A stretch of 64,000 nt of DNA from JANNPJ01 sp035474375 (GCA_035474375.1 DATINJ010000269.1:1-64000), one strand, 5' to 3'. Positions 41,102 through 50,009 are shown, numbered from the stretch's first letter. Notes: generated from the letters alone by a model not told the origin. Numbers and translations: made by a program.

Positions 41102-42841
41102 ATGGATCTGATGCCCTTTCACGGCCCGCCCGCCGCCGCTCCGCGCGTGCCCGGGTTCATCGCTCGCACTCTCCTCGGATTCGGGACGCACGGGGAGGTG
41201 TGGCTTGCCGATGACCTGTCGAGCGGCGGCACTGTCGCCTTGAAGATCGGCCGCCGAGCACTCGACGAGCCGTCATTTGCCTCGGGCGATCCGCCGGATC
41301 GGCACCCCGAACACGAGACCGCCTTGCTCTGCCGGATCGATCATCCTCATATCGTCCGGTTGCAGCGGGTGGTGCCGCTCCCGGCCGGAGGGCTGGCGAT
41401 GGTCCTTGATCTGGCCTCGGGCGGCAGCCTGGCCTCGCTGGTCGCGGCTCGGGGCCGGTTCGACCCCGGTGAGGTGAGCACCCTGCTGGTGCCGCTCGCC
41501 GACGCGCTCGGCCACCTGCACCGTCAGGGTGTGGTGCACGGTGACATCGCGCCCGGCAACGTGCTCTTCACCGGTGAAGGTCGACCACAGCTGGGTGATC
41601 TCGGCGCCGCTCGTCTCCTCGGTAGCCGGGTCGGAGAGGCTTGGGCCACACCGGGTTTCACCGATCCAGTGCTGTTGCGGCCGGGTCCGGACAACCTCGA
41701 CCTGCGGGCCACAGACCTTTGGGGCTTGGCCGCGGTCGGGTGGTTCGCGCTCACTGGCCGACCTCCCGAACCAGCTTTCGAGGGCAGCCCGGTCACCGAC
41801 CGCGCGCCGGCCCTGGGCGAACTGCTGGCGCAGTGCCTCACCGCTGAGCCGGCTGACCGGCCATCGCTGCAAGAACTGGCAGACCGAGCCTGGCAGGCCG
41901 CGCATCCGACGCCGGTCCGGCTGGTCAGCGGGCGTGATCCGGAGCTGGGTGAGTCGGGGTTGCCCCCGTTGTCCCATCGGGCGACCCGGAAGGTTCCGGT
42001 GGTCAGCGGCATTCCGCCCGACGATGATTCGGTAGACCACGGGTCACCGGACGCCGGTTCGTCCGGGGCTGGATCCTCGATGGGCGGGCCCGCAGCGGGC
42101 GCCCAACCTCGGGACGGCAGCGGCTCGGCGAGTTCCTGGGATCAGCCCGGTATCGCGCGGATCCGGGCCGAACGCCGGTTTCGCGGAACCGTCGCTCGGC
42201 GGCGGGCCCGAGTCATCGCGTTGGTGGCGGTCGGGACGGCGGTCGCAGCGGTCGGCGCCGCCGTCACGGTCCGTCCCCAGGCTTCGGGTGAGAGCGGGTT
42301 GCCGACGGAAGCGACGCCTGGCGTCCCGTTGTCCGTTCGAAGCGTCGGATCGGGCAACGAGTCTGCTGCCACCGATACTCCGGACGTCGGCGCGTCGGCA
42401 CCGATCGGTCCGGGCGACCCACCTGCCACCGCCGATCTAGAGGCGGAACTGACCCAGGCTTTGATCGCCATCGGACGCTCGCGAGCTGCAGCGTTCGGGC
42501 ACGTCTCGGCGGGCTTTCTGGCCAAGGCCGATGTCACCGGCTCCCCGGCCTACACCGAGGACGTACGGCTCGTTCAGCGACTGCGCTCGCAGGGGTATCG
42601 GCTGCAGGGAGTGCGCTATCAGGTCTCGGGAGTAGAGATTCTGCATCGCCGTGGTGACTTGGTGGACGTACGCGCGATGGTCACCACTTCGGCGCATCAG
42701 CAGGTCCGGATCCGTTCCGGGGTGCGGACGCCGGTGCCGGTGGACGGGCCGCGGGCGATCGTCTTCACGGTTGCGCCGGTTGATCTGAACATCTCCGGAC
42801 CCGAGCGGTGGCGGGTTCGCAGTGTGCAGGTGTCGTCATGA
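41102..42841 (+). CDS. Ser/Thr protein kinase-like membrane protein
   Basis: A 579-residue protein with an N-terminal kinase domain (residues about 15-270), a Pro/Ser/Gly-rich linker, one membrane segment at about 369-392 (VIALVAVGTAVAAVGAAVTV) and an extracytoplasmic C-terminal domain. The glycine loop LLGFGTHGEVWLA and lysine in VALKIG are present. The catalytic loop reads VVHGDIAPGNVLF, so the usual arginine before the aspartate is missing, and the metal motif is GDLG instead of DFG. It may be a weak kinase or a pseudokinase. No PASTA repeats are seen. It is followed immediately by a terminator. Confidence 0.83.
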   Translation: MDLMPFHGPPAAAPRVPGFIARTLLGFGTHGEVWLADDLSSGGTVALKIGRRALDEPSFASGDPPDRHPEHETALLCRIDHPHIVRLQRVVPLPAGGLAMVLDLASGGSLASLVAARGRFDPGEVSTLLVPLADALGHLHRQGVVHGDIAPGNVLFTGEGRPQLGDLGAARLLGSRVGEAWATPGFTDPVLLRPGPDNLDLRATDLWGLAAVGWFALTGRPPEPAFEGSPVTDRAPALGELLAQCLTAEPADRPSLQELADRAWQAAHPTPVRLVSGRDPELGESGLPPLSHRATRKVPVVSGIPPDDDSVDHGSPDAGSSGAGSSMGGPAAGAQPRDGSGSASSWDQPGIARIRAERRFRGTVARRRARVIALVAVGTAVAAVGAAVTVRPQASGESGLPTEATPGVPLSVRSVGSGNESAATDTPDVGASAPIGPGDPPATADLEAELTQALIAIGRSRAAAFGHVSAGFLAKADVTGSPAYTEDVRLVQRLRSQGYRLQGVRYQVSGVEILHRRGDLVDVRAMVTTSAHQQVRIRSGVRTPVPVDGPRAIVFTVAPVDLNISGPERWRVRSVQVSS

Positions 42842-42876
42842 CCTGGCCGCCGACCTGTCTCTGGTCGTCGGCCAGG
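42842..42876 (+). terminator. terminator after kinase gene
   Basis: CCTGGCCGCCGACC at 42842-42855 pairs with GGTCGTCGGCCAGG at 42863-42876 with one mismatch and a 7-nt loop, starting directly after the stop codon. Confidence 0.75.
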
Positions 42877-42936
42877 CACTGGCTGTCGAGTTCTGGCCGC
42901 GGTCCAGTCGGTCCGCGCCGGGCTGGACGTACGGCT

Positions 42937-43827
42937 CTATTTGGAGGTGACCCAGGAGGCCGCGGCCTCGAGCGTGGAGTGCTGGAAGGTAAAGCCGGAG
43001 TCGATCAAGCGCCTCGGTATCACCCGCTGACTACCGAGCACATCGTTGGCGAACTCGCCGACCACGAGCCGCAGCGCGAACGCCGGAACTCGCAGCAGCG
43101 AGGGCCGGTGGAGCGCGCTGGTCAGCGCCCGGATCACCTCGGCGTTCGGCGCCGGGTTGGGCGCGGTCAAGTTCACCGGGCCGGCCAACTCGGAGTCGAT
43201 CAAGTACTGCAAGGCAGCGACTTCATCGGCCAGCGTGATCCAGCTCCACCACTGTTTTCCGCTGCCGAGCGGGCCGCCCAGCCCGAGCCGGGCAAGCAGC
43301 AGCAGTTGCGCGAAGGCCCCCCCGGACCGAGACATCACCAGTCCGGTCCGGGGATGCACTACTCGAATACCGGCCTCGCGAGCCGGATCCGCTTCCGCCT
43401 CCCAGGCCTGCACCAGGTCGGCCATGAAGCCATCGCCCTTGCCCGAGCTCTCAGTGAGAACCTCGTCACCGCGATATCCGTAGTAACCGATCGCTCCGCC
43501 CGACACCAGCACCCGGGGAAGCGGATCGAGCGAGGTCAAAGCCCGAACCAGGGTCCGGGTACTGAGGGTCCGCGAGTCCCGGAGGGTTCGCTTGAAGTCC
43601 TCGTTCCAGCGCTTCTCACCGACACCCGCGCCGGCGAGATGGACGGCGGCTTCGACACCGGCCAGCCCAGGGAGATCCACGCTTCCGGCGCCCGGATCCC
43701 ATTCAACTTGTCCGGGGCCCTTAGGGGTGCCCCGGACAAGCTGAACGACGTCGTGCCCGGACGCGCGCAGAGCTGGGACCAGCGCGGAGCCGATCAGCCC
43801 GTGCGAGCCCGTGATCGCTATTCGCAT
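42937..43827 (-). CDS. TIGR01777 family NAD-dependent epimerase-like protein
   Basis: A 296-residue extended short-chain dehydrogenase of the SDR39U1/YfcH type. The N-terminal nucleotide motif is ITGSHGLIGSALVPALRASGHDVVQLVRG; further landmarks are AAVHLAGAGVGEKRWNEDFK, VSGGAIGYYG and a C-terminal DUF1731-like PALLR-type region (RVPAFALRLVVGEFANDVL). In M. tuberculosis the homologue (Rv2216) lies between dlaT and lipB, as here. The reaction is unknown. It begins 24 bp after the E2 stop codon and is probably co-transcribed with it. Confidence 0.88.
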   Translation of the reverse strand: MRIAITGSHGLIGSALVPALRASGHDVVQLVRGTPKGPGQVEWDPGAGSVDLPGLAGVEAAVHLAGAGVGEKRWNEDFKRTLRDSRTLSTRTLVRALTSLDPLPRVLVSGGAIGYYGYRGDEVLTESSGKGDGFMADLVQAWEAEADPAREAGIRVVHPRTGLVMSRSGGAFAQLLLLARLGLGGPLGSGKQWWSWITLADEVAALQYLIDSELAGPVNLTAPNPAPNAEVIRALTSALHRPSLLRVPAFALRLVVGEFANDVLGSQRVIPRRLIDSGFTFQHSTLEAAASWVTSK

Positions 43828-43851
43828 CGGTTGCCTTCCGGAATCAGCTAC

Positions 43852-45720
43852 TCACAAGCCAAGGTCCGCTTCGAAGGCGCCTTCCTCGAGACGCTCCTTG
43901 ATGGTCATCAGGAAGCGAGCGGCGTCGGCCCCGTCCACCAGCCGGTGGTCGTACGACAACGCGAGGTAAACGATGGACCGGATCGCGATGCTCTCCGACC
44001 CGTCGCTGTCCACCACCACCGGACGCTTGACGACCACGCCGGTGCCGAGAATCGCGGTCTGCGGCAGGAAGATGATCGGAGTGTCGAAGAGCGCGCCCCG
44101 GCTGCCGGTGTTGGTGAGCGTGAACGTGCCACCACCGAGATCGTCCGGAGTGATCTTGTTGTTCCGGGTTCGGTCGGCCAGGTCCGTGATCTTGCGGGCC
44201 AGGCCGGCGATGTTGAGATCTCCGGCGCCATGGATGACCGGAACGGTCAGACCACGCTCGACGTCGACCGCGAAACCGAGGTTCTCCTCGGCGTGGTAGA
44301 TCACCGACTCGTTCTCGATGCTGGCGTTCAGCTTCGGGTGCTGCTTCAGGGCCTCTACCGCAGCGAGTGCGAAGAACGGCATGAACGACAGCTTCACGCC
44401 TTCGCGAGCGAGGAAATCCTTCTTCGCCCGGTCCCGCAGCCGAGCGATTCGGGTGACATCCACCTCGACCACGGTGGTGAGCTGAGCCGAGGTCTGCAGC
44501 GACTCGACCATCCGCTTGGCGATCACCTTACGCAGCCGGGACATCTTCTCGGTCGTCCCGCGCAGTGCCGAGACAACGACCGGCTTGGCCGCCGCGCTGG
44601 GCGCGCTCGCGGCAGCGGCAGGTGCAGCGGCAGGTGCAGCCGCAGCAGGTGCCTGGGCCGGCTCCGGAACCGCCTTCGCCTTAGCAGCGTCGATGACGTC
44701 CTGCTTGCGGATCCGGCCGCCGACGCCCGTTCCCTTGACCGAAGAGAGGTCGACACCCTGCTCGGAGGCCATCCGCCGGACCAGCGGGGTGACGTAACCG
44801 GCACCGGAGTCGGACGAGCCAGTGCTGCCGTTGCGCGACGGCGCCGCCGCCGGGGCAGCAGCGCGCGGTGCAGGTGCCTGAGGCGCGGGTGCCTGCGGTG
44901 CGGGTGCCTGCGGTGCGGGTGCCTGCGGTGCGGGTGCCTGCGGAGCCGGTGCGGCCTGGGGTGCAGGAGCTGGTGCGGCCTGGGGTGCAGGAGCTGGTGC
45001 GGCCTGGGGTGCAGGAGCTGCGGGAGCGGGTGCCGCCTGGGGAGCCGGCGCTGCGGGAGCGGGTGCCTGCGTGGCCACGTCGGAACCGCCGACGATCGCC
45101 AACGCCGCTCCGACCTCAACGGTCTCGTCCTCGCCGACCAGGATCTTCCGGACGACGCCGGCTACCGGCGACGGGATCTCGGTGTCGACCTTGTCCGTCG
45201 ATACCTCGAGCAGCGGCTCGTCGACGTCCACCTTGTCGCCCACCTGCTTGAGCCACCGAGTGACCGTGCCTTCGGTGACGCTCTCGCCGAGGGCCGGCAT
45301 CGCGACCGTGGTGCCATCGTTCTCGGCTTCGTCACCCCCGGACGGCGCGGCCGGAGCCGGCGTGGCAGGGGCTTGCGGTGCGGGGGCCGGTGGAGCCGGG
45401 GCGGCAGCGGGCGGGGCCTGCTGCGTCGACTGTGCCGGGGCGGAATCGGGCTGATCCGCTGCCGGGGCGCCGGCGCTGCCGGATCCGTCGCCGATCAAAG
45501 CCAGTTGGGCGCCGATCTCGACGGTCTCGTCCTCGGAGACAAGGATCTGCTCGAGGACGCCGGCTATCGGCGACGGGATCTCGGTGTCGACCTTGTCGGT
45601 GGAAACCTCGAGCAGAGGCTCGTCGACCTCCACCCGGTCACCGATCTGCTTAAGCCACCGCGTAACCGTGCCCTCGGTGACGCTCTCGCCCAGCGCGGGC
45701 ATCTGCACGGAGTCCGACAT
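43852..45720 (-). CDS. sucB: 2-oxoacid dehydrogenase E2 (dihydrolipoyl acyltransferase)
   Basis: A 622-residue E2 core protein of the pyruvate or 2-oxoglutarate dehydrogenase complex. Two N-terminal lipoyl domains, each with the lipoyl-lysine motif STDKVDTEIPSP, are joined by Ala/Pro-rich linkers; the second linker is a long run of APAPQ repeats. A peripheral-subunit-binding domain (YVTPLVRRMASEQGVDLSSVKGTG) precedes the catalytic domain, which ends with SYDHRLVDGADAARFL. The start at 45720 follows GGAGAGCGGAG. In mycobacteria the equivalent (dlaT, Rv2215) serves several complexes, so sucB is only a convenient name. LipA, LipB and E3 genes are close by. Confidence 0.93.
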   Translation of the reverse strand: MSDSVQMPALGESVTEGTVTRWLKQIGDRVEVDEPLLEVSTDKVDTEIPSPIAGVLEQILVSEDETVEIGAQLALIGDGSGSAGAPAADQPDSAPAQSTQQAPPAAAPAPPAPAPQAPATPAPAAPSGGDEAENDGTTVAMPALGESVTEGTVTRWLKQVGDKVDVDEPLLEVSTDKVDTEIPSPVAGVVRKILVGEDETVEVGAALAIVGGSDVATQAPAPAAPAPQAAPAPAAPAPQAAPAPAPQAAPAPAPQAAPAPQAPAPQAPAPQAPAPQAPAPQAPAPRAAAPAAAPSRNGSTGSSDSGAGYVTPLVRRMASEQGVDLSSVKGTGVGGRIRKQDVIDAAKAKAVPEPAQAPAAAAPAAAPAAAASAPSAAAKPVVVSALRGTTEKMSRLRKVIAKRMVESLQTSAQLTTVVEVDVTRIARLRDRAKKDFLAREGVKLSFMPFFALAAVEALKQHPKLNASIENESVIYHAEENLGFAVDVERGLTVPVIHGAGDLNIAGLARKITDLADRTRNNKITPDDLGGGTFTLTNTGSRGALFDTPIIFLPQTAILGTGVVVKRPVVVDSDGSESIAIRSIVYLALSYDHRLVDGADAARFLMTIKERLEEGAFEADLGL

Positions 45721-45855
45721 CTGTTCTCCGCTCTCCTTCGTCGATGGTGGCGTCAAAGCCGCCGTGGTGAGAATGGATTGCCGTTCTTCTACGCGGTCCG
45801 GACCCCAGTGTGGGGGCGGTCCGCCCGGAAGAGCGGGTCAGGCTTCAGAAAGCGG

Positions 45856-47244
45856 TCAGGCGTGCGAGTGAAGCGGCTTGCCGGCAAGCGCGAGGTGAGC
45901 CTCGCCCATTGCCTCGTTCTGCGTGGGATGAGCGTGCACCAACTGGGCCACTTCCTCGGGGAAGGCTTCCCAGTTGACGATCAATTGGCCTTCACCAATC
46001 AGCTCCCCGACCCGGGCGCCCACCATGTGCACGCCCACGATCGGACCCGACTTCTGTCGGACAAGCTTGACGAATCCGGCGGTAGCCAGGATCTGGCTCT
46101 TGCCGTTGCCGCCGAGGTTGTACTCGTAGGTCTGAACCTCGTCGGCACCGAAGCGCTCCTGCGCCTGGGCCTCCGTGATCCCGACCGACGCGACCTCGGG
46201 GTCGCAGTAGGTAACCCGCGGGATGCCGCTCTCGACTATCGGCGCAGGGTTCAGGCCACCGATCTCCTCGGCGACGAAGATGCCCTGGGCGAAGCCGCGA
46301 TGTGCCAGCTGCAGACCGGGCACGATGTCACCGACCGCGAAGACGTTCGGCACGTTGGTCCGCAGCCGCTCATCAGTCAGCACGAAGCCGCGGTCCATCG
46401 CGATCCCGACCTCTTCGTAGCCGAAGCCGGCGGCATTCGGGCCCCGGCCGACCGCGACCAACAGCAGATCGGCGGTCAGGGTCTCGCCGGACTCCAGCGA
46501 CACGGTTACCCCGTTGTCGTCCTGGGTCGCGCCGGCGAACCGGATACCGGTCTTGAAGGCGATGCCGCGCTTGCGGAACGCCCGCTCGAGAATCTTGGAA
46601 GCACCGGCGTCCTCGGCCGGAACCAACCGGGGCAGCGCCTCCACGATCGTCACTTCGGCGCCGAACGAACGCCACACGCTGGCGAACTCAACCCCGATCA
46701 CGCCGCCGCCGAGCACGATCACTCGCTGCGGAACCTGATCCAGAGTCAGTGCCTGATCGCTGGTGATGATCCGGCCCCCGATCTCCAGACCGGGCAGCGA
46801 GCGGGCGTACGAGCCGGTGCCGAGGATGATGTTGCGACCCCGGTAACGCTGGCCGCCAACCTCCACCGTGTCGGCGGAGATCAAGTGACCTTCGCCCTCG
46901 ACGAAGGTGATCGCGGACGAGCCGATCAACCCCTGCAGGCCCTTGTACAGTCGGCCGACAACGCCGTCCTTGTACTTATTGACCCCGGGCATGTCGATCG
47001 CCTCGAAGCTGGCCTTGACGCCGAAACGCTCACTCTCCCGAGCGGAGTCGGCGACCTCTGCGGCATGCAGCAGTGCCTTGGTCGGGATGCAGCCTCGATG
47101 CAGGCACGTTCCTCCGACCTTGTCCTTCTCGATCAGGACAACACTCAGCTTCAGCTGAGCGGCCCGGAGGGCGGCGGCATAGCCGCCACTACCGCCTCCA
47201 AGGATCACCACATCGTGGACCTGGTCGGGGCCGGATTCGGACAC
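45856..47244 (-). CDS. lpdA: dihydrolipoyl dehydrogenase (E3)
   Basis: A 462-residue FAD enzyme that reoxidises dihydrolipoyl groups of E2 with NAD. It has the FAD motif VVILGGGSGGYAAALRAAQL, the redox-active disulfide GGTCLHRGCIPTKALL, the NAD motif VIVLGGGVIGVEFASVW and the dimer-interface HAHPTQNEA with the catalytic histidine. The GTG at 47244 follows AAGGGAG. It lies upstream of E2 on the same strand with a 135-bp gap. The preceding 340 bp contain a short GATC-phased repeat that could be regulatory. Confidence 0.94.
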   Translation of the reverse strand: MSESGPDQVHDVVILGGGSGGYAAALRAAQLKLSVVLIEKDKVGGTCLHRGCIPTKALLHAAEVADSARESERFGVKASFEAIDMPGVNKYKDGVVGRLYKGLQGLIGSSAITFVEGEGHLISADTVEVGGQRYRGRNIILGTGSYARSLPGLEIGGRIITSDQALTLDQVPQRVIVLGGGVIGVEFASVWRSFGAEVTIVEALPRLVPAEDAGASKILERAFRKRGIAFKTGIRFAGATQDDNGVTVSLESGETLTADLLLVAVGRGPNAAGFGYEEVGIAMDRGFVLTDERLRTNVPNVFAVGDIVPGLQLAHRGFAQGIFVAEEIGGLNPAPIVESGIPRVTYCDPEVASVGITEAQAQERFGADEVQTYEYNLGGNGKSQILATAGFVKLVRQKSGPIVGVHMVGARVGELIGEGQLIVNWEAFPEEVAQLVHAHPTQNEAMGEAHLALAGKPLHSHA

Positions 47245-47584
47245 CTGGTGCTCCCTTGCAATTCAAACGACGACCGACGCACAGACGCCGGGTTCTGCCG
47301 ACATCTTGTCACCACCGCTGCGAAGGGTCACATCGGGTACTGCTTCGCTGCGCACAGTGCCCTGCGTCACGCCCCAGTCCGGCGAAGATCTGGAGAGATC
47401 TGGACCGATCTGCAGAGATCGGGTGAAGGGCTGGAGGGGAAGTCGGGCGCTGGGTGACATCATCGGGGGAACGCGGGGCACAAGTGTCGCGTTTGATCAG
47501 AGATGTGTGAACCAGCGCGCCGGAACCGTCCACGTGGTGACCGACCGACGTAGCCGAGACACGATGAACAGGTGGAGGTGCCAG
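47245..47584. other. gene-free divergent promoter region
   Basis: No gene is supported between lpdA and the small oxidoreductase-annotated gene. The main visible structure is the 10-bp phased GATC array at 47387-47426, listed separately. No clear promoter consensus is seen. Confidence 0.45.
47387..47426. repeat. four 10-bp GATC-phased repeats
   Basis: GATCTGGAGA, GATCTGGACC, GATCTGCAGA and GATCGGGTGA follow each other without gaps, so GATC recurs every 10 bp at 47387, 47397, 47407 and 47417. This is close to one helical turn, as in cooperative operator arrays, and lies in the spacer between lpdA and a divergent gene. Confidence 0.6.
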
Positions 47585-47929
47585 GTGAGCTGGTGGGGAC
47601 GTCGGCGCTCGCCACAGACTGGCGGGCGTGCCGAGCATCGCGCCGAGGTCGGACTGGTACGGGACCACCTGGAAGATTTCGTCCGGACGCGGGTGGGCGT
47701 CGAAGCATTCATCGAGCCGGCCACGACCGTGACGCCGCCCACCGTCCTGCTGATCGCGACGACGGGGGAGTGGACCCGGCGTCGCGTCAACCAGCACCTC
47801 ATCCGGGACCTGTCCGATCGGCTCTCGGTCCCGGTGTACGACGTTCAGCTCGTCGGGTACCCACAGCGAATGCGGGAGTGGAACGCTCGGGCGAAGCAGG
47901 CTGCTCGTGATCGGGAGCAGGAAGCGTGA
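47585..47929 (+). CDS. conserved actinobacterial small protein
   Basis: A 114-residue protein. After VSWWGRRRS it contains LEDFVRTRVGVEAFIEPATT, TPPTVLLIATTGEWTRRRV and VPVYDVQLVGYPQRMREWN. I recognise this as a small protein conserved near lpd and pepA in actinobacteria and usually, without proof, called an oxidoreductase. No catalytic motif is visible. The GTG at 47585 has GGAGG six bases upstream; earlier in-frame starts would run through non-coding-looking sequence. A hairpin terminator follows. Confidence 0.75.
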   Translation: MSWWGRRRSPQTGGRAEHRAEVGLVRDHLEDFVRTRVGVEAFIEPATTVTPPTVLLIATTGEWTRRRVNQHLIRDLSDRLSVPVYDVQLVGYPQRMREWNARAKQAARDREQEA

Positions 47930-47993
47930 TCCTGCGGTCGGCTGAGCGGCCTCGAGGGTGAGCGTGGAGATCGAAGCTGAGCTGACGCGGTAG

Positions 47994-48032
47994 CTCGACG
48001 TTCGACCCAGAGGCTGCGGGTCGAACGTCGAG
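47994..48032. terminator. bidirectional terminator
   Basis: CTCGACGTTCGACCC at 47994-48008 pairs perfectly with GGGTCGAACGTCGAG at 48018-48032 around a 9-nt loop. It sits between two converging genes. Confidence 0.85.
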
Positions 48033-48046
48033 GCGATGCTGGGCGG

Positions 48047-48325
48047 TCAGGCGTTGGTAGTGAGGGGCCACTTGTCTTGCCGGGCAGCGGGGTCAGTGAG
48101 GGGCCACTTGTCTTGGTAAGACGCGCGGGGGTCAGCGAGGAGCCACTTGTCCTGGCGGGGCGCGCAGGGGTAAGTGAGGAGCCACTTGTCCTGGCGGGTC
48201 GCGCGGCGGTCGGTGAGAGGCCACTTGTCCTGGTGGGACGCGCGGCGGTCGGCGAGGGGCCACTTGTCTTGACGGGAGACGCGCGGGTCGGTGTAGGACG
48301 TTGCGACGGTGGTCTGGAGGGTCAT
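48047..48325 (-). CDS. 13-residue-repeat protein (QDKW repeats)
   Basis: A 92-residue protein made of a short N terminus (MTLQTTVATSYTDPRVS) and six near-tandem repeats with consensus RQDKWPLxDxRAx. QDKW is invariant in all six; the fifth residue is Pro or Leu, followed by Leu. Among the copies the Gln codon switches between CAA and CAG and the Pro codon between CCC and CCT while the peptide stays the same, which points to selection on the protein. AAAGG lies eight bases before the ATG at 48325. I do not recognise a family. It lies 142 bp downstream of pepA on the same strand and ends at a terminator. It could be a binding repeat protein or a multi-core peptide precursor; both are speculation. 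Confidence 0.65.
   Translation of the reverse strand: MTLQTTVATSYTDPRVSRQDKWPLADRRASHQDKWPLTDRRATRQDKWLLTYPCAPRQDKWLLADPRASYQDKWPLTDPAARQDKWPLTTNA
48060..48298. repeat. six-unit 39-bp coding tandem repeat
   Basis: CCACTTGTC recurs at 48068, 48104, 48143, 48182, 48221 and 48260, giving periods of 36, 39, 39, 39 and 39 bp. Every period is a multiple of three, consistent with an expanded coding repeat within the gene at 48047-48325. There are no unique spacers, so it is not a CRISPR. Confidence 0.9.
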
Positions 48326-48467
48326 CGAAGGCGCCTTTCGCGCGGGAGCACATCCGTGTTCCGGCGCATGACGCAGTAGAGGCTCGTGCCGCTCGACCCG
48401 AGCCGGATTGCCCCGTACACGAATGTGCAGATGGACATTTCCGGGCAGATTAGAATTTACGGACTGC

Positions 48468-50009
48468 TTACCCGATTGGCGAGTGCGTCAGGTCCTCACA
48501 CAACGCCACCAGGGTTCGCACACCGACCCCGGTCCCACCTGCAGGGGTGTAGCCGTGCCCGGCCCCGGAGTTGAACGCCGGCCCGGCGATGTCCAGGTGT
48601 GCCCACGGAGTGGGAACCGCGTCCTCTCCCTCGCCGCGGGTAGGCACGAATTCCTTCAAGAAGAGGCCCGCGACCAGCATGCCGCCGAAGCGTTCGCCGA
48701 TGTTCGCGATGTCCGCGACTCGTGAATCCATGCTCGAGCGCAGTTCCGGCGGAAGCGGCATCGGCCAGAACTGCTCGCCGGTGGCGTCTGCCACCCGGTG
48801 CACCCGGTCTCGCAGGGCGTCGTCATTCGACATGATCGCCGACGTCCGGTTGCCCAGGGCCACCATCTGGGCGCCGGTCAACGTGGCGATGTCGACGATC
48901 ACGTCGGGCTTCAGTTCGCCCGCCGCCACCAGGGCGTCGGCCAGAACGAGCCGCCCTTCGGCGTCCGTGTTCAGGACTTCGACCGTGCGTCCACCGCGGA
49001 TGGTAATCACGTCGGAAGGGCGCTGAGCGGTGCCGGACGGCATGTTCTCGGCGATCGCCAGCCAGCCAGTCACGCGGATCGACAGCCCCAACTCGGCGAT
49101 CGCCGCGACGGCATGCAGTACCGCGGCGGCACCGGACATGTCGCTCTTCATTTCGTCCATGCCACCGGCGGGCTTGATCGACAGACCGCCGGAGTCAAAG
49201 GTGATGCCCTTGCCGACCAGGGCGACGTGCGACGTCGCCCCCGCCGGCGCGTAGTCCAGCCGGACCAGTCGCGGCGGCCGGGAGGAGCCCTGCCCGACGG
49301 CGAGGATGCCGCCGTACCCGCCCCGGCTCAACCGGCGCTCATCCAGCACCGTGACGGTCACGGGCAGGTCAGCGACGACCCGCTGGGCGTCCGCCGCGAA
49401 AGTCGCCGGATACAGGTCGAGCGGGGCAGCATTGATCAGATCACGAGTGCCGTGCACCGCCGCGGCCAGGATCTTGGCTCGCTTGACCCCGGCGCGGGCC
49501 GCGGGGGTGGCGCCGTTGGCGGAGGCCACCAGGATCGCGCTCAGTGGCGCCTTGGCCGTGTCGCCGGTCCGGTACCGGTTGTACCCGTAGGCGCCGAACA
49601 GCGCACCCTCGGCGACGGCGGTCACGGCTTCGGCATCCGCCGTCGGCAGCGCGAACACCGCTTTGGACAGGCCGGCCAGCTGCCGGGAGGCCGCACCGGC
49701 GGCACGTCGCAGCACCTCGGCCGGCACCGCCCCGCGAACCGCGCCCAGCCCGGTGAAGACGACGGATCGAGCTGAGATCCCGGTCACAGCGGGGATCCGG
49801 TGCACGGATTCCTTGGCACCGGTCGCCCCGATCGCGCTGAGCGCATTCGTCAGCTGCGTGCGGACCGCCGCCGGCAGGGCCTCTGCCCCGAGCAGGCGGG
49901 GGGTCGAGGATGTCGCCGACTTGCCAGTTGCTCCGGTGGCGATGCCCAGGACCAGCGCATCCGCGGTCAGCGTGGCGGGGTCCTTGGAGGTGAGGCTCAG
50001 CGTAGGCAC
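48468..50009 (-). CDS. pepA: leucyl aminopeptidase (M17)
   Basis: A 513-residue cytoplasmic metalloexopeptidase that removes N-terminal residues from peptides. The catalytic C-terminal domain shows VGKGITFDSGGLSIKPAGGMDEMKSDMSGAAAV and the family signature NTDAEGRLVLADAL, which carry the two-metal ligands and the catalytic lysine and arginine. The N-terminal domain is more variable. The GTG at 50009 follows AAAGGA by five bases. M. tuberculosis has the homologue pepB (Rv2213) in the corresponding neighbourhood. It is divergent from gcvT. Confidence 0.93.
   Translation of the reverse strand: MPTLSLTSKDPATLTADALVLGIATGATGKSATSSTPRLLGAEALPAAVRTQLTNALSAIGATGAKESVHRIPAVTGISARSVVFTGLGAVRGAVPAEVLRRAAGAASRQLAGLSKAVFALPTADAEAVTAVAEGALFGAYGYNRYRTGDTAKAPLSAILVASANGATPAARAGVKRAKILAAAVHGTRDLINAAPLDLYPATFAADAQRVVADLPVTVTVLDERRLSRGGYGGILAVGQGSSRPPRLVRLDYAPAGATSHVALVGKGITFDSGGLSIKPAGGMDEMKSDMSGAAAVLHAVAAIAELGLSIRVTGWLAIAENMPSGTAQRPSDVITIRGGRTVEVLNTDAEGRLVLADALVAAGELKPDVIVDIATLTGAQMVALGNRTSAIMSNDDALRDRVHRVADATGEQFWPMPLPPELRSSMDSRVADIANIGERFGGMLVAGLFLKEFVPTRGEGEDAVPTPWAHLDIAGPAFNSGAGHGYTPAGGTGVGVRTLVALCEDLTHSPIG

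Noticed and set aside
42808..47457. Very long plus-strand open frame (1549 codons) across the E2/E3 region
   Set aside because: It is antisense to the TIGR01777, E2 and lpdA genes, which have clear motifs; long antisense frames are usual in GC-rich DNA, and the product is a low-complexity Arg/Asp/Gly-rich sequence.
48060..48298. Possible CRISPR array because of the regular 39-bp period
   Set aside because: There are no unique spacers; repeats are contiguous, periods are multiples of three and they encode a repeated peptide.
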